Below, piece after piece: positions 32,600 through 44,629 of a stretch of DNA of 64,000 nt. The notes under the pieces were generated by a model, which made no database searches, had not been told where the DNA came from, and saw nothing but the letters and a program-made list of their open reading frames with translations. Numbering within the stretch: position 1 is the first letter of the stretch; each line of letters opens with the position of its first letter. The translations under genes and the position numbers were made by a program. Origin of the DNA: Pseudorasbora parva (Eukaryota; Chordata; Actinopteri; Cypriniformes; Gobionidae). The stretch is taken from contig NC_090178.1 in assembly GCF_024679245.1 (NCBI RefSeq), positions 48,765,425 to 48,829,424 of the forward strand, read 5' to 3'.

Positions 32600-33045
32600 A
32601 AACAACCCCACTCGCCCCAACTAAATGCCTGGCTTTCTTCTGTTATGGTCAGTACGATACAGCAAGAACTCTAGATGTTATGTTTACCTTTGCTTTTCCG
32701 GCTTCCACCGAGTTGCCTTCCTCAGAACTAATTCCAAATTGAACCAAGCAATCCACCCAACCTTCTTTGAACTCCAAGTGCTAGACAATGACACCATCCA
32801 TTACTCTAATAAATGTAGCAACACTGATCAATTAAATAATAGCTATTTCATCCAAATATTAAATATACCGACACCCATCCAGCCATATCAATCTCTTTCC
32901 TTCAATCTCCAAACCTTTCCTCACAGGATAGTTCAGATCTCCTCCCTACTCAACCCCCTTTCCATTGATAAAAATGTTCCAAGTAGAAAATTCCAACTTT
33001 CAGAAATTAAAGGAATTCAGCATAAGGATTGGTATATTTGTTAAA
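32600..33045 (+). pseudogene. Ngaro-like tyrosine recombinase relic
   Basis: The frame from 32625 carries HPTFFELQVLDNDTIHY and CSNTDQLNNSYFIQ, which resemble the middle of Ngaro-type recombinases (a KSKTDQ-like block). The first catalytic Arg box and the Tyr end are not legible. Position downstream of the RT/RNase H relic in the same orientation supports the call. Confidence 0.45.
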
Positions 33046-35039
33046 ATAAAAAGCTCAAAGGTCACCTGAAATTACACTTTTCTTTCCCTGAGACACATTA
33101 TACTCAATTGGCCTTTTTGCTCCCTCAACAAATTTTATTTTGTCATCTCCCTCTGAGATATAAAGCTGCTGAGAGGTGCTGAGACAGAGGCAAGATTGGT
33201 GTAAGAGACTATGGACTGTCCCCGACAGGAGAAAAAAAAATAAGAGAGAGAGAGTGAAAGTGAAATAAGAGAAAACAGGTACATATCCCCCTGGTCTATA
33301 ATGCTGAGATTACTGTTTGCTCTGGGGCCGTCTGCTGCTCTCCACTCCACCTATACTTCACTTCTAATCTCCCAGACCCCAGCTGTCTGCCAATTGATTT
33401 TAACATTCTCTAAATCAATTACTCCTCTGTCCAAGGTCTCAGTGCCAGCAAATCTCTACTGTGCACAGACTCACACTCACACACAATATTACATACTCAC
33501 ACACCAAAAGAAGGTAAATGAGAGAGAGTCTGTCGTCTGTGTTTCTGGGTTTCTGTCAGCTATAGATGATGGAATTCAAGTTTCATCTGCCACTCTTCGC
33601 TGTCCTGTGTCTCTGCCCTGTCTATCTGTTCTCACACATCTCACGCTGTCCACTCTGGACATGTCTGGTCATTATCCAGGGTTAGACTGGATTACCTACT
33701 AGACAGAGTTTGTCCTAGAATGCTTTACTGTGTTTTCAGTGGAGCTTTGGTAGATAGGAGTCTGTATGTTATAGCTCTTTTACCTAGTTGATGCGTGCAT
33801 TATTAAATCACAAAGGGAAATATGCCCATTGCACGGTTACAATGGTAGATATTGTAAGAATTCATAAGCCATTTTGACAATGCTATATAAGAGAAAGCAT
33901 AATCCATGGAGTTTAGGATCGATGTCACTAGAAACTGGCTTTTGAAAATGTAAAACCAGTACTAATGCATCTAAAAATAACTAAATTAAATATATGCATA
34001 ATTGAATTGTGTTGGGTTTCATGACAGGTAGAGAGACCCATTTTTCGATTTGGATTGTTTGGTATTGCTAATATTTGTTTGTTTAGTTAGAATGTTAAGC
34101 AAAACCAAAACTAAGATATTGTGTAGAGAGCAATGTCATCACATGACAAGTAAGATATGAATGCATTAGCTGGTGATGCTACTGAGTCTATGAATGACAA
34201 AATCTGTCCTTGTACAGTTTCATTACTCCTGTCTAGTGTAACCACCAACAGACATTCACCCGATACCCATTCAGCCAGTCAGTCATTCAGCACCATTTTC
34301 TTTGGCATTTCAATTATCTGACATACAGGAAAACAGATGCGATTCATTATGTGATACTTAAAGCAACACATTTAATTACGTGAATTGTTTTTTTGTTTTT
34401 TGTTTCTTTTTGTTACATTTCATAAGCTGAATTTTAGTCCTTATAATTTGGGTCATAGATTAAATAAACCTGTAAAGAAGCTGATGCACTTTATGGATTT
34501 TGCATTCATTAAAATATGTAGCTTAAAGGAATATTGATATGAGACTGGTGTGATAGCATTGTTTATTAACTTTGTCTGTGAAAAGTTTAACCTTTCAGCT
34601 TTCATGTTTCAACTGATATGACAATGTAACTTTTTCATAATATCCAAGAATAGCAATAATTTATGTGACATACATGGCTGTAAAGCACATTTGTTCTTTA
34701 TGTACTTTAAGTACCAGAAGGACAATGGCGTTAGACAATGTGCTGTAAGTTTTAAGTAAATTAAGTTTTATGTAAATTACACTGATATTATAATAAGCAA
34801 CTTGGGTATCACTACTCCTTTGAAAAATCAAATATATCCATCTTGTGTATGCCAAACCAATGTTTACGCTTGTTTTGTCTTTGTCTGTTTTCTTTGCATT
34901 TCTGTTTTCTGGCTTCAGGCCATTTCTGCTTCTTTGGCTGTACAGGTACTAATTCTCCCATTGTCTCTGCTGGTAAAGATGGATAATGAGTGTATTCCAG
35001 AGTGTTGTGGTGTGGTATCAACCACAGAGTAACTTACAA
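33046..35039. other. Noncoding stretch
   Basis: Short AG/GT-rich runs near 33225-33265 and CACACT repeats near 33470; otherwise AT-rich. The open frames here show no domain. Confidence 0.45.
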
Positions 35040-36065
35040 CTCTTAATTAGTTTTTTTTTTTAAGTAGAGCAGGAAGGCAGGGCTAAAGGGGAACACAGAA
35101 TAAAACAGGAGCATCCAACTAGCAAAACAGACAGACCAAACAGGGTAAACAACTAAAATGAACTGGCACAGAATAGAGAACACAGGGAAATTAAATAGGG
35201 AAAGAAGTGAGGAGGGTAACGAAGGAAAGCAGGTGGGACAAATTAACTAATAATAAGGGGGTGGTGCCAAGAAGAGAGATTGACAGAAATGCACACAGTG
35301 GTACACAGGAACAATAAAAGCCATGTTGGGCTCATCTCTGCTTATAGGTCATTGGAGGGGTTGGGATAGATCTGATTGGTTTGGTGGTCTTGGGGTCTCA
35401 GGTCTGGCGGTCTCGAATTTGGTGGTTCCAAGTCCAGTGGTCATGGAGGTAATGGAGGCATCAAATCCAGAGGTCTCAAGCATCTGTGTCATGGCTTCAG
35501 AGGCCATCCCAGAGCTGGCTGGTCTCCCTATCACAGCCACGTTGGCCATAAAGGTTGCCTTCCCCAAATGTTACCACCTTTCTGTATGTTTGGGTCACAC
35601 ACAGAGGCCGCTCAAGAAGATGGACTGCCCTGTTTCTTTTATACCGGCCGTGCTTCTTCCTCGTGGAGTCCCACTTCCGCTCCTACACAGCACAAGCCTG
35701 ACCAGCTCTACTGGCATGTCTGCTTGCCTTGTCAGGCTCACCTGTGATCAGTGTGCCCAACCCTAGTCCCTGCCTAGTCTTGCTCGCTTGCCTTGCCGTC
35801 CTTCTGACAAGGATCTCCCACGGATCCACCAGAAATGGCCTGTTCTATCTTGCCTGTTCTTCCCTGCTTCTCAACTTTGGCCCTACACTGGTTCTCTGCC
35901 AGGCTTTCTGATTGGCAGAGCTACCCCGGTCTGTCCCTCTTGTCCCACCCTGGTTATCTTCTGGGGTTATAGTCCAGATGGAGTCGCCTTGGTACATCCT
36001 TCCATTTCCCCTCCCTTGATTTGCCTCTCTCCCTTCGGTTTTGCCTGCTTGTAGTTAATTCTGTT
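35040..36065 (+). repeat. LTR-retrotransposon-type repeat fragment
   Basis: Translation shows degenerate tandem text such as VMASEAIPELAGLPITATLA (frame from 35323) of a kind I associate with a repetitive zebrafish retroelement region. The 3' part (35905-36065) recurs, diverged, at 37037-37200. No RT, protease or zinc knuckle is visible. Classification is tentative. Confidence 0.3.
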
Positions 36066-36072
36066 TTGTAGT

Positions 36073-36635
36073 CAAGGCCAGCAGCCATATCACCCTGTAG
36101 CCCAAGACTGGTTTCCCACTGAAGCTAAGCAGGGCTGAGCCTGGTCAGTACCTGAATGGGAAACCAAATGGGAAAACCAGGTAGCTGCTGGTAGAGGTGT
36201 TAGTTAGGCCAGCAGGGGGTGCTTACCCTTTGGTCTGTGTGGGTCCTAGTGCCCCAGTATTATGGGGACACTATACTGTCAAAGAGCACCGTCCTTAGGA
36301 TGAGACGTTAAACCGAGGTCCCGACTCTCTGTGGTCGTTAAAAATCCCAGGATGTCCTTCGATAAAGAGTAGGGGTGTAACCCAGGCATCCTGGCCAAAT
36401 TTGCCCATTGGCCCCTGTCCATCATGGCCTCCTAATAATCCCCATATCCTGATTGGCTTCATCACTCTGTCTCCTCTCCACCAATCAGCTGGTGTGTGGT
36501 GGGCTTTCTGGCGCAAAATGGCTGCCGTCGCATCATCCAGGTGGATGCTGCACATTGGTGGTGGCTGAGGAGATTCCCCCCTTCTATATGTAAGCGCTTT
36601 GGGTGTCTAGAAAAGCTCTATATAAAATGTAATGA

Positions 36636-36687
<52 letters not shown>
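36073..36687 (+). mobile_element. 5S rRNA-derived SINE (SINE3 type)
   Basis: The head resembles 5S rRNA: GGCCAGCAGCCATATCACCC, then GCTAAGCAGGGCTGAGCCTG (A-box/intermediate-element region) and GTACCTGAATGGGAAACC (C-box region, normally TGGATGGGAGACC). The body matches the known zebrafish SINE3, with ATGAGACGTTAAACCGAGGT and a long conserved block, and the tail is (ATT)n. TTGTAGT at 36066-36072 recurs at 36688-36694 as the target duplication. Changes in the C-box suggest weak or no promoter activity. It is not a 5S rRNA gene. Confidence 0.9.
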
Positions 36688-36689
<2 letters not shown>

Positions 36690-36694
36690 GTAGT

Positions 36695-37960
36695 GGTTTT
36701 TCCCTTATTGCTCCTCGTTGGATTGCAACCTTGTAGTGGTGGGGAGCTTGTGTCTCAATTACCCCTAGAGCTATACCAGTGGGAGATTTAACTCCTGGTA
36801 GGGCCACCCATGCTGGACAGGTCAAAGGGTAGAGGCCAGACAAAGAGCAATCCACTGGTCCTCAAGGTTGGAGGTTTAGCACAGGGCTATCAACTCTGTC
36901 TTGTAAAAACAAGCACATTACACGAAAGGAAGCCAGTCACAGAAATGTGGAAATTATGAACGCCAAACTAAAGACTATGATAGGATTTCCTTTCCTGCTC
37001 CTCACCTCTGGTCCCACCCCAATTCTCTGGTGGGGTTTCTGATTGGCAGAGCCACCCTGATCTCTCCCTCCTGCCCTGGTGATTTGCTGGTGTTTTAATT
37101 TGGCTGGAGTCTGTCCTTCTGGTTCCCCTCCCATCCCTCCCTCCCTTGATGTGTCTCCCTTCGACTAATCTGTCTTGCTGTTGTGCCTGTTTTTTTTTTT
37201 TTTGTCGGTTATATTTTGTGTTGGTTGTTCCCTTAATGGAACTCCCAAGTGGTGATCCTTTGAGGGGTCATCTTTGTTCTAGTTTTTCCTGGATCTGTGG
37301 TGAGGGAATCCTAATACCCTGTTAGTCTTGTTTTACGGGAGCGCACAGGTTTGTTTGCCTGGGTGTCTGCTTATGTATTACGCTTTGTGTGTTTTGGGCA
37401 TGGTGTTTGAATCCTGACACTTTGGTCCAGTCTTGGTTCAGAATCAGTGTCGTTATCCTGACACTTTCGTTCAGTCTGCTGTTATGTTTTCGGTTTGACA
37501 GATAAATGTTTGTTTTCCATGTGCTCTTCTGTCTTATTGTGTTGTGTTTAAGCACACAGCATTGGCTGATTGCATTTTCATTCATCACATCTGTTTTTTT
37601 TTATATATAATTTGGTCTCAAAGAAATGTGAAAATTGGACCAAATCTTCAAGGCAAACATTGGTGTTGGGTCGAAAACAAGGTGCTGCAAAATACATTAG
37701 ATGCTAGTGCAGTGGTCAAACACATCTGTCTAGCACGTTAACCTAGAAAACAATAGACTATATATTTGTAGGATTTAAAAAAAAGAGTGGTATGACTTCA
37801 GCTTTGTGGATTTTTGCTTCATAAAACATACCTGCACAAAACAAAAAAAGCAAGCAGTTTGGGAAATGATTACAATGCAGGATGTGAGCAAGTCCAGAAC
37901 TCGGAACTAGGATCAGTCAAAATTTGCTACTTACAAAAAAGTAGTATGTTTACTACATTT
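36695..37960. other. Repeat-like noncoding DNA with duplicated segment
   Basis: 36695-36950 holds text like the leader of fish LINE copies (a GTGGTGGGGAGCTTGTGT phrase and GGTCAAAGGGTAGAGGCCAG), unclassified. 37037-37200 is a diverged second copy of 35905-36065 (TTTCTGATTGGCAGAGC(C/T)ACC). The rest is T-rich with CCTGACACTTT twice (near 37415 and 37458). Confidence 0.4.
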
Positions 37961-37964
37961 TTAA

Positions 37965-39516
37965 AGGGGTGATGAATTGAGTAATCAACTTTCCCTTGAG
38001 CTTTTGATATATAAAAGGTCATGGTAATATAAGAATATCCTCTAAATTTCAGAGCTGAAAACGTCCCTGTTAGTCAAAGAAAAGCTTTTATAGACACCAG
38101 GCTCAGCAAACGAATGTTTGCTTCTACTGACATCAGTGCGCAACAAAAAAAACACACCTCAACAGAATAAGCGTGTGAAGTTCAGTTGCCCCGCCCACCG
38201 ATTCATGGGATCCTGCAAGCAGCAGCAATAAACAAGCTGAAGATGATAGCAAGACACTGCGCTATTCCTGGTTGTGGAAAAACACAGTCACTGCATAAGC
38301 TTCCTTCGGATCTTAATATTAGGAATGTGTGGTTGAACTTAATTTTTAATGAAGTTCCAGCTCACGTGGGGGAGACAGTGGTGTTCACTTATTTCACCAC
38401 GGGATCGTTTGTAAACAAATCTCACTGTCACCATGCTATCTTCTATATTGGATCCACCAGGAGGAATGTTGCAACACACTTATGTGAGTAAAACGTGTTT
38501 TTAAAAAAAAAATGTAATAGTATTGCATTGTTATAGATCGCTTTGCTTATGTGTACATGTCTAACAGAGCATAAGTTACCTTTAGCACGCTGGATTTAGA
38601 CGCCTCATTTTTGATGAACGCGCAAGATGAGCACTTGCCTGACCTAACGCCTGAACTAATAATCAATAATCACCATCAATTCAATCTAATAATCAGGTTG
38701 ATAAGTAATTAAACGTGTGGCTGAGGGGGTGCTCTATGATGATCATGTTTAATAAACATTATGTTGTATTTCGCTTGTTCCGATTCTATGCTTAATGGGA
38801 AGTAATGGACGGCACTAGAGCGCGCTCGCGCCCCTACACAATTGTCGCCCTAGGTTACCGCCTATCTCGCCTATAGCAAACGCCGGCCCTGCTCAGACAC
38901 GTATGGGCCAGGGCTCGCTTTTCGTTTCTCCAAAACGAAAGCCCGTCGGCAGGCCAATGAATCTCATAATATTACTTTTGTTCTGCTGTTCTCTCTCTCT
39001 TGACGTGACATTTGAAGGGCATGCTCGCGCACGTGTATGTGCACGGTTCACGCTTATATCGACCAATCGTGCGGGCTATGTAATACAAAAATAAAAGTCC
39101 AATCAATCACAGGTAGATGAGAAATAAATCATTGTGTTTGTTTGATAAAGACATACTTGAATCAGTCCGGTTGCCGCTTTCAAATAAACCCTCCCTCATG
39201 TGAACTGAACTGACAGGGGCTAGATATGCAAAATCAATCTATTAAATCTATTACATTTTAAAAGATAGATTTTGCCGTCAGATTTAATCTATTAAATATG
39301 CAAATCTTATCCAATCCTAGCCATGGACGTTTACTTCCAAGTCTTCAGTGCGGCACCTATCAAAACCCAGCGTTTTGAAGAGAGCCTAAAAACCAGTGTA
39401 GAAAATAGCCTATTACTTATTATTTATGATGTATTTGAATGTAAAAACCACACAAACCTCATTAGTTGACCTCAGACAACAGTATAAAAAATTTAAAAAG
39501 CCAGTTCATGACACCT
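37965..39516 (+). mobile_element. Kolobok-like DNA transposon derivative
   Basis: TTAA at 37961-37964 and 39517-39520 flanks ends AGGGGTGATGAATTG and CAGTTCATGACACCT, an inverted pair of about 14 bases with two mismatches. TTAA targets and THAP-coding capacity are established for Kolobok elements. A THAP-like exon is present; no transposase core is recognisable. A second damaged copy begins at 48687. Confidence 0.6.
38186..38491 (+). pseudogene. THAP-like zinc finger exon, degenerate
   Basis: The frame gives HCAIPGCGKTQSLHKLPSD and VWLNLIFNEVPAH, the start of a THAP domain: the first C-x4-C zinc ligands, the LHKLP box and the conserved Trp. The second ligand pair, normally in a VCSDHF-type motif, is replaced by VVFTYFTTGSF, so zinc binding is lost. 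A GTGAGTAA splice donor follows TTAT near 38484. THAP domains recognise transposon ends in Kolobok and P elements. The copy is likely nonfunctional. Confidence 0.55.
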
Positions 39517-39520
39517 TTAA

Positions 39521-41139
39521 GAAAGGGACAAGCACTAACTAACTGTTCCAATATGAAATACATCAACAAAAGAAGGAAATGCATTTGGCAAGCAATTGTA
39601 TGACGTTTTTAAGATTTCTGATTACATTTTCATTAAGTTTTGGGGAAGATTGGCAAAAGGTTAGATTTTCTTTTGTTTTCTTGTTTGGGAGTATGTAATT
39701 CATTTTCCAGCTGCACAAAAATAATTGCAGTTTATTGCCAATTAAAGTAATCAGTTCCAAAATAGCCCCGAGTACTTTGCCCGGCTTGACATACGACAGA
39801 ACATGAGGAGATAGAAACGAGGAAAAATCATTGTATCTAGCCAGAGTGTGTCCCCTTAGGAAGAGTGATTCTTCAAGGCTGTGGAGATTTGGCTACGGCC
39901 TCCTCAAGTTCTGTCAGGCAGATGTCAACTGCAGACCTGGCTGGCGGCAGTCTATGAGGAAAATATCATTAATACTTCATCATGTTTTAGCTAAAATGTG
40001 TCAGGCAGATGCACACAGATTGGGATGAAGGTGTCTCTTGTGACCACACTGTTGTTATTTTGAGAAGGAGGGGAAAGACATCAGCCAACGCAACAGTCCC
40101 ATTACATCATAAATGATTTATGCAGGATGCACTTGATTAATGCACACGCAGAACATGTCATACCAGAAAAACATGACAAGTGACATTAGTGAGGCATTCC
40201 CACAGGCATTTGCACTGGTCACTATGCAGAATGTCTTACAATTAGAGAATGTCTCATAATTGAATCTTATTTCACAGCCAGACAGTTTGTGGAATAATAG
40301 CCAGAGCATCTCCATCAACACTTACGCATGATGGGTGGGTTTCAACCTAAGTACTGAATGTTACATTACATAACACTCAAATGTTAACATTAAACATTTT
40401 ATATCAAAGTGGTTACAGTAAGTATAGTCAGACATAAATTCATCCACACTACAGTTTTAACATAGATGATACGTTGGCGTAATAATGTTCAATCCCAGCA
40501 AGCAATAGCCTTTATTACACCATCTAGGTTAACTATAGACCCGATATAGTCCTGCTATGAGTAACCCACTTCTAGCCAAAATAACCTTGAATTTGGTTAA
40601 ATGTCGTTTTTGCCTAAATAGATTGTGAGATGTTTGACATGCTGTATGATCATTTAAGCAAAGTCAACAGTGATTACAAGGTGTTTTGTTTAATTTCTTT
40701 GACAAGTTCATGTTCTATCTAGATAACGTCTATTCTTTGGCTATGGTTAGATGTCTGAGATTTTCACCGAGAGCCCAAATTTGAGTCCTAAAAATGAACT
40801 AATTAATAAAAAAAAAATCCCCTGTAAATAATTGCAATTGATCAGTTTTTCATATTTTTATATTGTAATAATTTCACAGTTAATCTACAAATGAATCTGA
40901 AGACAGTATTTTAAATATTTGCTGTAACAGCATCTTTTGATGAAGTATCACTGATAGTGATGTCCCTATGAAACTATTTTAAAACATTAATGCTAGACAT
41001 GGTGTTACAATATAATTGACAACTACCAATTACAACATTTATTAGGCTTTAAAAAAAACTACTTTTAATTTAATTTAACTTCAAAAAAATCTTCACATAG
41101 AACCATTGTAATAATGTCATATTTACCTTTGGCCTTTAT

Positions 41140-41141
<2 letters not shown>
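39521..41141. other. Low-copy-looking noncoding DNA
   Basis: No transposon features recognised. The 39830-40330 part has balanced composition and could hold conserved noncoding sequence; nothing in the sequence proves it. Confidence 0.35.

Positions 41142-41228
<87 letters not shown>
41142..41228. repeat. (AT)n microsatellite
   Basis: About 43 uninterrupted AT units. Confidence 0.97.
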
Positions 41229-41232
<4 letters not shown>

Positions 41233-41295
41233 TAATTGCATAAATAATCAAATAAATATAGATTCATCCTTATTAAAGCTATAATTTTTTGTTAA

Positions 41296-41961
41296 AGGTG
41301 CACTATGCAACTTTCCATCCACTGGAGGGCGCCTATTCTAAACAAAGGTGTAGTTTGATGACGCCAAGTGTGAGCGCAGCATCTTGGGACATGTGGTCTT
41401 CACCTCACAGCCGGTGGAAAATAGGACTCGGGCAGAAATCATGTTCATGGATGCAGTTATTAACGTTACTGTAGTCTAAGCAGAGCAGGAGCGAGTGTTG
41501 AGGAGCTGAGCACGGCCGCTGGAGCGATTGTTAAACAAACACACAGCTCGCGAGTACCGGGACTTTTATTATGACGGGACGAGACACAGTCGCCAGGCGC
41601 GCACACTTCTGCTTTTACCGGTCATGATTATAAGGTTTAATTATTTAAGTATGTTTAAAATGATGTTATGACGTTACTCTGTGCGTTCGTTTGGCGTTGC
41701 TGTGACTTGTTCACACTGCTAAGAGTAAAGCGCTTCTGCAGAATAAAACCGAGAGTAACGCAGATATGACGTGATTGACAGGCGACTCGCTCAGACGCTA
41801 TGCTGACACGTCCCGGTCCTTGGTTAAAATAGCAATTTTCTCACAATTTACAAATAGTTGGAAACATTTGGGATATTGTAAGTACTCAACTGAACAAAAT
41901 ATATAACACTGGCCCAGTGATTTTTGGATATTTGACTCCAAAAATACTAATTAGTGCACCT
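41296..41961. mobile_element. TTAA-flanked MITE (AGGTGCACTA ends)
   Basis: TTAA at 41292-41295 and 41962-41965 surrounds inverted ends AGGTGCACTA and TAGTGCACCT. The 666-bp element has no coding frame. TTAA targets fit piggyBac or Kolobok; the ends resemble a very common fish MITE. Confidence 0.75.
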
Positions 41962-42049
41962 TTAAACAGAAAGGTAATTTCATGATGCGCAGAACTCATG
42001 TAGACATCTTAAATTGTATTATAAATGAAGATTTGCTTCATAATAGAAG

Positions 42050-42720
42050 CAAAGTGCCCATGCTGACCCCTGACCCCGCCGAAAGCCCCAAGTGGCTCGT
42101 GAACATCAGAACTGGACCACGGAGCAATGGAAGAAGGTGGCCTGGTCTGATGAATCACGTGTTCTTTTACATCATGTGGATGGCCGAGTGTGTGTGCGTG
42201 GCTTACCTGAGTAACAAATGGCACCAGGATGCACTATGGGAAGAAGGCAAGCTGGCAGCGTGATGCTTTGGGCAATGTTCTGCTGGGAAACCTTGGGTCC
42301 TGCATCCATGTGGATGTTACTTTGACACGTACCACCTACATAAGCATTGTTGCAGACGATGTACACCGTTTCATGGAAACGGTATTCCCTGGTTGCTTTG
42401 GCTCTTCCAGCAGGAGAATGATCCTGCCACAAAGCAAAACTGGTTCAGGAATGGTTTAAGGAGCACAAAAACAAGTTTGAGGCATTGACTTGGCCTCCAA
42501 ATTTCCCAGATCTCAATCCAATCGAGCATATTTGGGATGTGCTGAACAAACAAGATCCACCTCACAACTTACAGGACATAAATGATCTGCTGCCTACATC
42601 TTGGTGCCAGATTCCACAGCACACCTACTAGGGTCTAGTAAAGTCAAAGCCTCGATGGGAAATGGCTGTTTTGGCAGCAAAAGGGGGCCAATGCATTATT
42701 AGGAAGGTGGTCTTAATCAT
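42050..42720 (+). pseudogene. Tc1/mariner transposase relic
   Basis: Across frames it shows NWTTEQWKKVAWSDESRVLL (first catalytic Asp in SDES), LPE then MAPGCTMGRRQAGSVMLWAM, TTYISIVADDVHRFMETVFP, damaged text where FQQDNAP-type second Asp should be (near 42410), and WPPNFPDLNPIEHIWDVL (third acidic position). The DD34D-type DDE core is therefore legible. Several frameshifts and stops make it dead. The N-terminal DNA-binding part and inverted repeats were not found, so it is a fragment. It ends near 42715 (GGCAGCAAAAGGGGGCCAAT). Confidence 0.8.
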
Positions 42721-43390
42721 CGGAGTATATACCTAGTAATTAATAATCAAAATATAAACTCAATCTATTGGACTTCTCTCTAGTTATGTATATAAATTTC
42801 TGTCATCACAATTGTTAGATTCGAGACTTGTATTGAGAATTGTCAATGGCATTATTTGAGGGAATCAACCCAGCAAAAGCTCATCACATTTTAGAGGATA
42901 GCATTGCCATTTCAGTGACTGCAGTGGAAGGCAGGTATCAGCATTTGATTAGGCGAGTTCGATAAGAGCAGCCAGATGATTAACAATTTGATCTGTTAAT
43001 GCGGGGGTCAAAAGATCAAGGCTGGAGCCCATGAGAGTTACTGAAAAACTCCCCCTGACTTATAACAATTGTGACCTTGAAGATGGTATTTAACCACAGG
43101 CATCTCCAAAGAAACTTCTGTTCCTGTAATTAGTGTACTGTGGTTGGTTTGGGTAAAAACATTTACTGAATGACATCAGTGAGAACACATTCCCATACAG
43201 AAATGTAATATATGTACATATATGTCCCTATATCTGTGTAGTGATGCCATATATGTTTCATATAAGGCAATACATTATTAGCACATATATACAGTCTTAT
43301 GATATATGAAGATATATGAATAACCATAGAATAATTATTATATATACATATATTAAAATTATTTATATGATGACTTTTTATATGGTATGG
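42721..43390. other. Noncoding stretch
   Basis: 42840-43130 has balanced, non-repetitive composition. 43200-43380 is ATAT-rich. No gene seen. Confidence 0.4.
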
Positions 43391-43812
43391 GTGGCTAGAG
43401 TGGCCCACAGAGTTTGAGAGGCAAGAGTGGCCCACAGAGTTTGAGAGGCAAGAGTGGCCCACAGAGTTCGGCAGGCCAGGGCTGCCCACAGAGTTCAGCA
43501 GGCCAGGGCGGCCCACAGAGTTTGGCAGGCCAGGGCGGCCCCGCAGATTTCGGGAGGCCTGGCTGCCCCACAGAGTTTGAGAGGCCAGAGCAGCCCACAG
43601 AGTTTGAGGGGCCAGGACGGCCCACAGAGTTCGATAGGCCAGGGTGGTCCACAGAGTTCAAGAGGTCAGGGCGGCCCACAGAGTTTGAGAGGCCATGGTG
43701 GCCCACAGAGTTCGAGAGGCCATGGTGGCCCACAGAGTTCAGCAGGCCAAGGCCACCCACAGAGTTCGGAAAGTCTGGGCGGCCAACAGAGTTCGAGGGG
43801 TCAGGGCGACCA
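43391..43812. repeat. 27-bp minisatellite, about 15-16 copies
   Basis: Unit GGCCCACAGAGTTTGAGAGG plus seven more bases. As 27 is a multiple of 3, frames stay open on both strands and yield 9-residue repeats (such as GPQSSRGQG on plus and LSNSVGHHG on minus). These are not taken as genes. Confidence 0.95.
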
Positions 43813-43892
43813 TGAATGGCTGCAATCGATATGATTTTGTATCAAAAAGTCACTCAAAGTAAACACCATACTTCAGTTTACCTGCAAATGTA

Positions 43893-43898
43893 TTTATT
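43893..43898 (-). terminator. AATAAA signal downstream of candidate exon
   Basis: On minus, AATAAA lies about 230 bases after the stop of the candidate exon at 44125-44249. AT-rich context makes chance possible. Confidence 0.3.
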
Positions 43899-44124
43899 TA
43901 TGCCCCCACAGTTACAACAGGGAACAGGGAATCTCACATTGACTTAAAACAATTACATCTGAATTTATAACAAAAATGAGAAGAGCCTGGAAAACCATGA
44001 CAACCTGCATTTGCAAAATGGAAGTATATACAAATTTAAACTTGCCAATAAATACAGAAATGGGACAGTACTATTGAAAGAAAGAACATAGAAGAAAGAA
44101 TGAAATACTCTGAATACTCCAAAC

Positions 44125-44249
44125 TCAGGGGTTTCCACCATGAACAATGTCCCGAAGCCTTTCAGGGGCTTGACAGAGCCAGTTTTGCACAATCCCAGCA
44201 AAGATGAACTCTGATGCCTCTGTTTTATCAGCATTCACTTGTAAGGCGT
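44125..44249 (-). CDS. Candidate terminal exon, unknown product
   Basis: On minus a pyrimidine-rich acceptor (CTTCTTGTTGTTTTAG) is followed by an open segment that reads DALQVNADKTEASEF, then IFAGIVQNWLCQAPERLRD and ends HGGNP and TGA. Composition is protein-like and an AATAAA follows at 43893-43898. I do not recognise the family. It could be a host gene's last exon, a processed or transposon-borne exon, or chance. No donor-bearing partner exon was found upstream within the next kilobase, which is occupied by a Tc1 element. Confidence 0.3.
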
Positions 44250-44629
44250 CTAAAACAACAAGAAGTTAGTAAATATTTGGAAATATGATTAATTATACAT
44301 TACATACAGGTCCTTCTCAAAAAATTTGCATATTGGGATAAAGTTCATTATTTTCCATAATGTAATGATAAAAATTTAACTTTCATATATTTTAGATTCA
44401 TTGCACTCCAACTGAATTATTTCAGGTCTTTTATTGTTTTAATACTGATGATTTTGGCATTCAGCTCATGAAAACCCAAAATCTCAAAAAATTAGCATAT
44501 CATGAAAAGGTTCTCTAAACGAGCTATTAACCTAATCATCTGAATCAACTAATTAACTCTAAACACCTGCAAAAGATTCCTGAGGCTTTTAAAAACTCCC
44601 AGCCTGGTTCATTACTCAAAACTGCAATC

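Noticed and set aside
35323..35766. 147-codon frame as a host gene
   Set aside because: Its VMASEAIPELAG-type text looks like degenerate retroelement repeats, and its overlapping frames are equally open.
36073..36190. 5S rRNA gene
   Set aside because: The 5S-like head continues into the known SINE3 body with an (ATT)n tail and a 7-bp target duplication, and its C-box is mutated. It is a SINE.
43391..43812. CRISPR-like array
   Set aside because: Units are contiguous with no unique spacers and the genome is a vertebrate's. The same holds for 58381-60820.
43395..43834. Overlapping 117-133 codon frames on both strands
   Set aside because: Artefacts of the 27-bp minisatellite.
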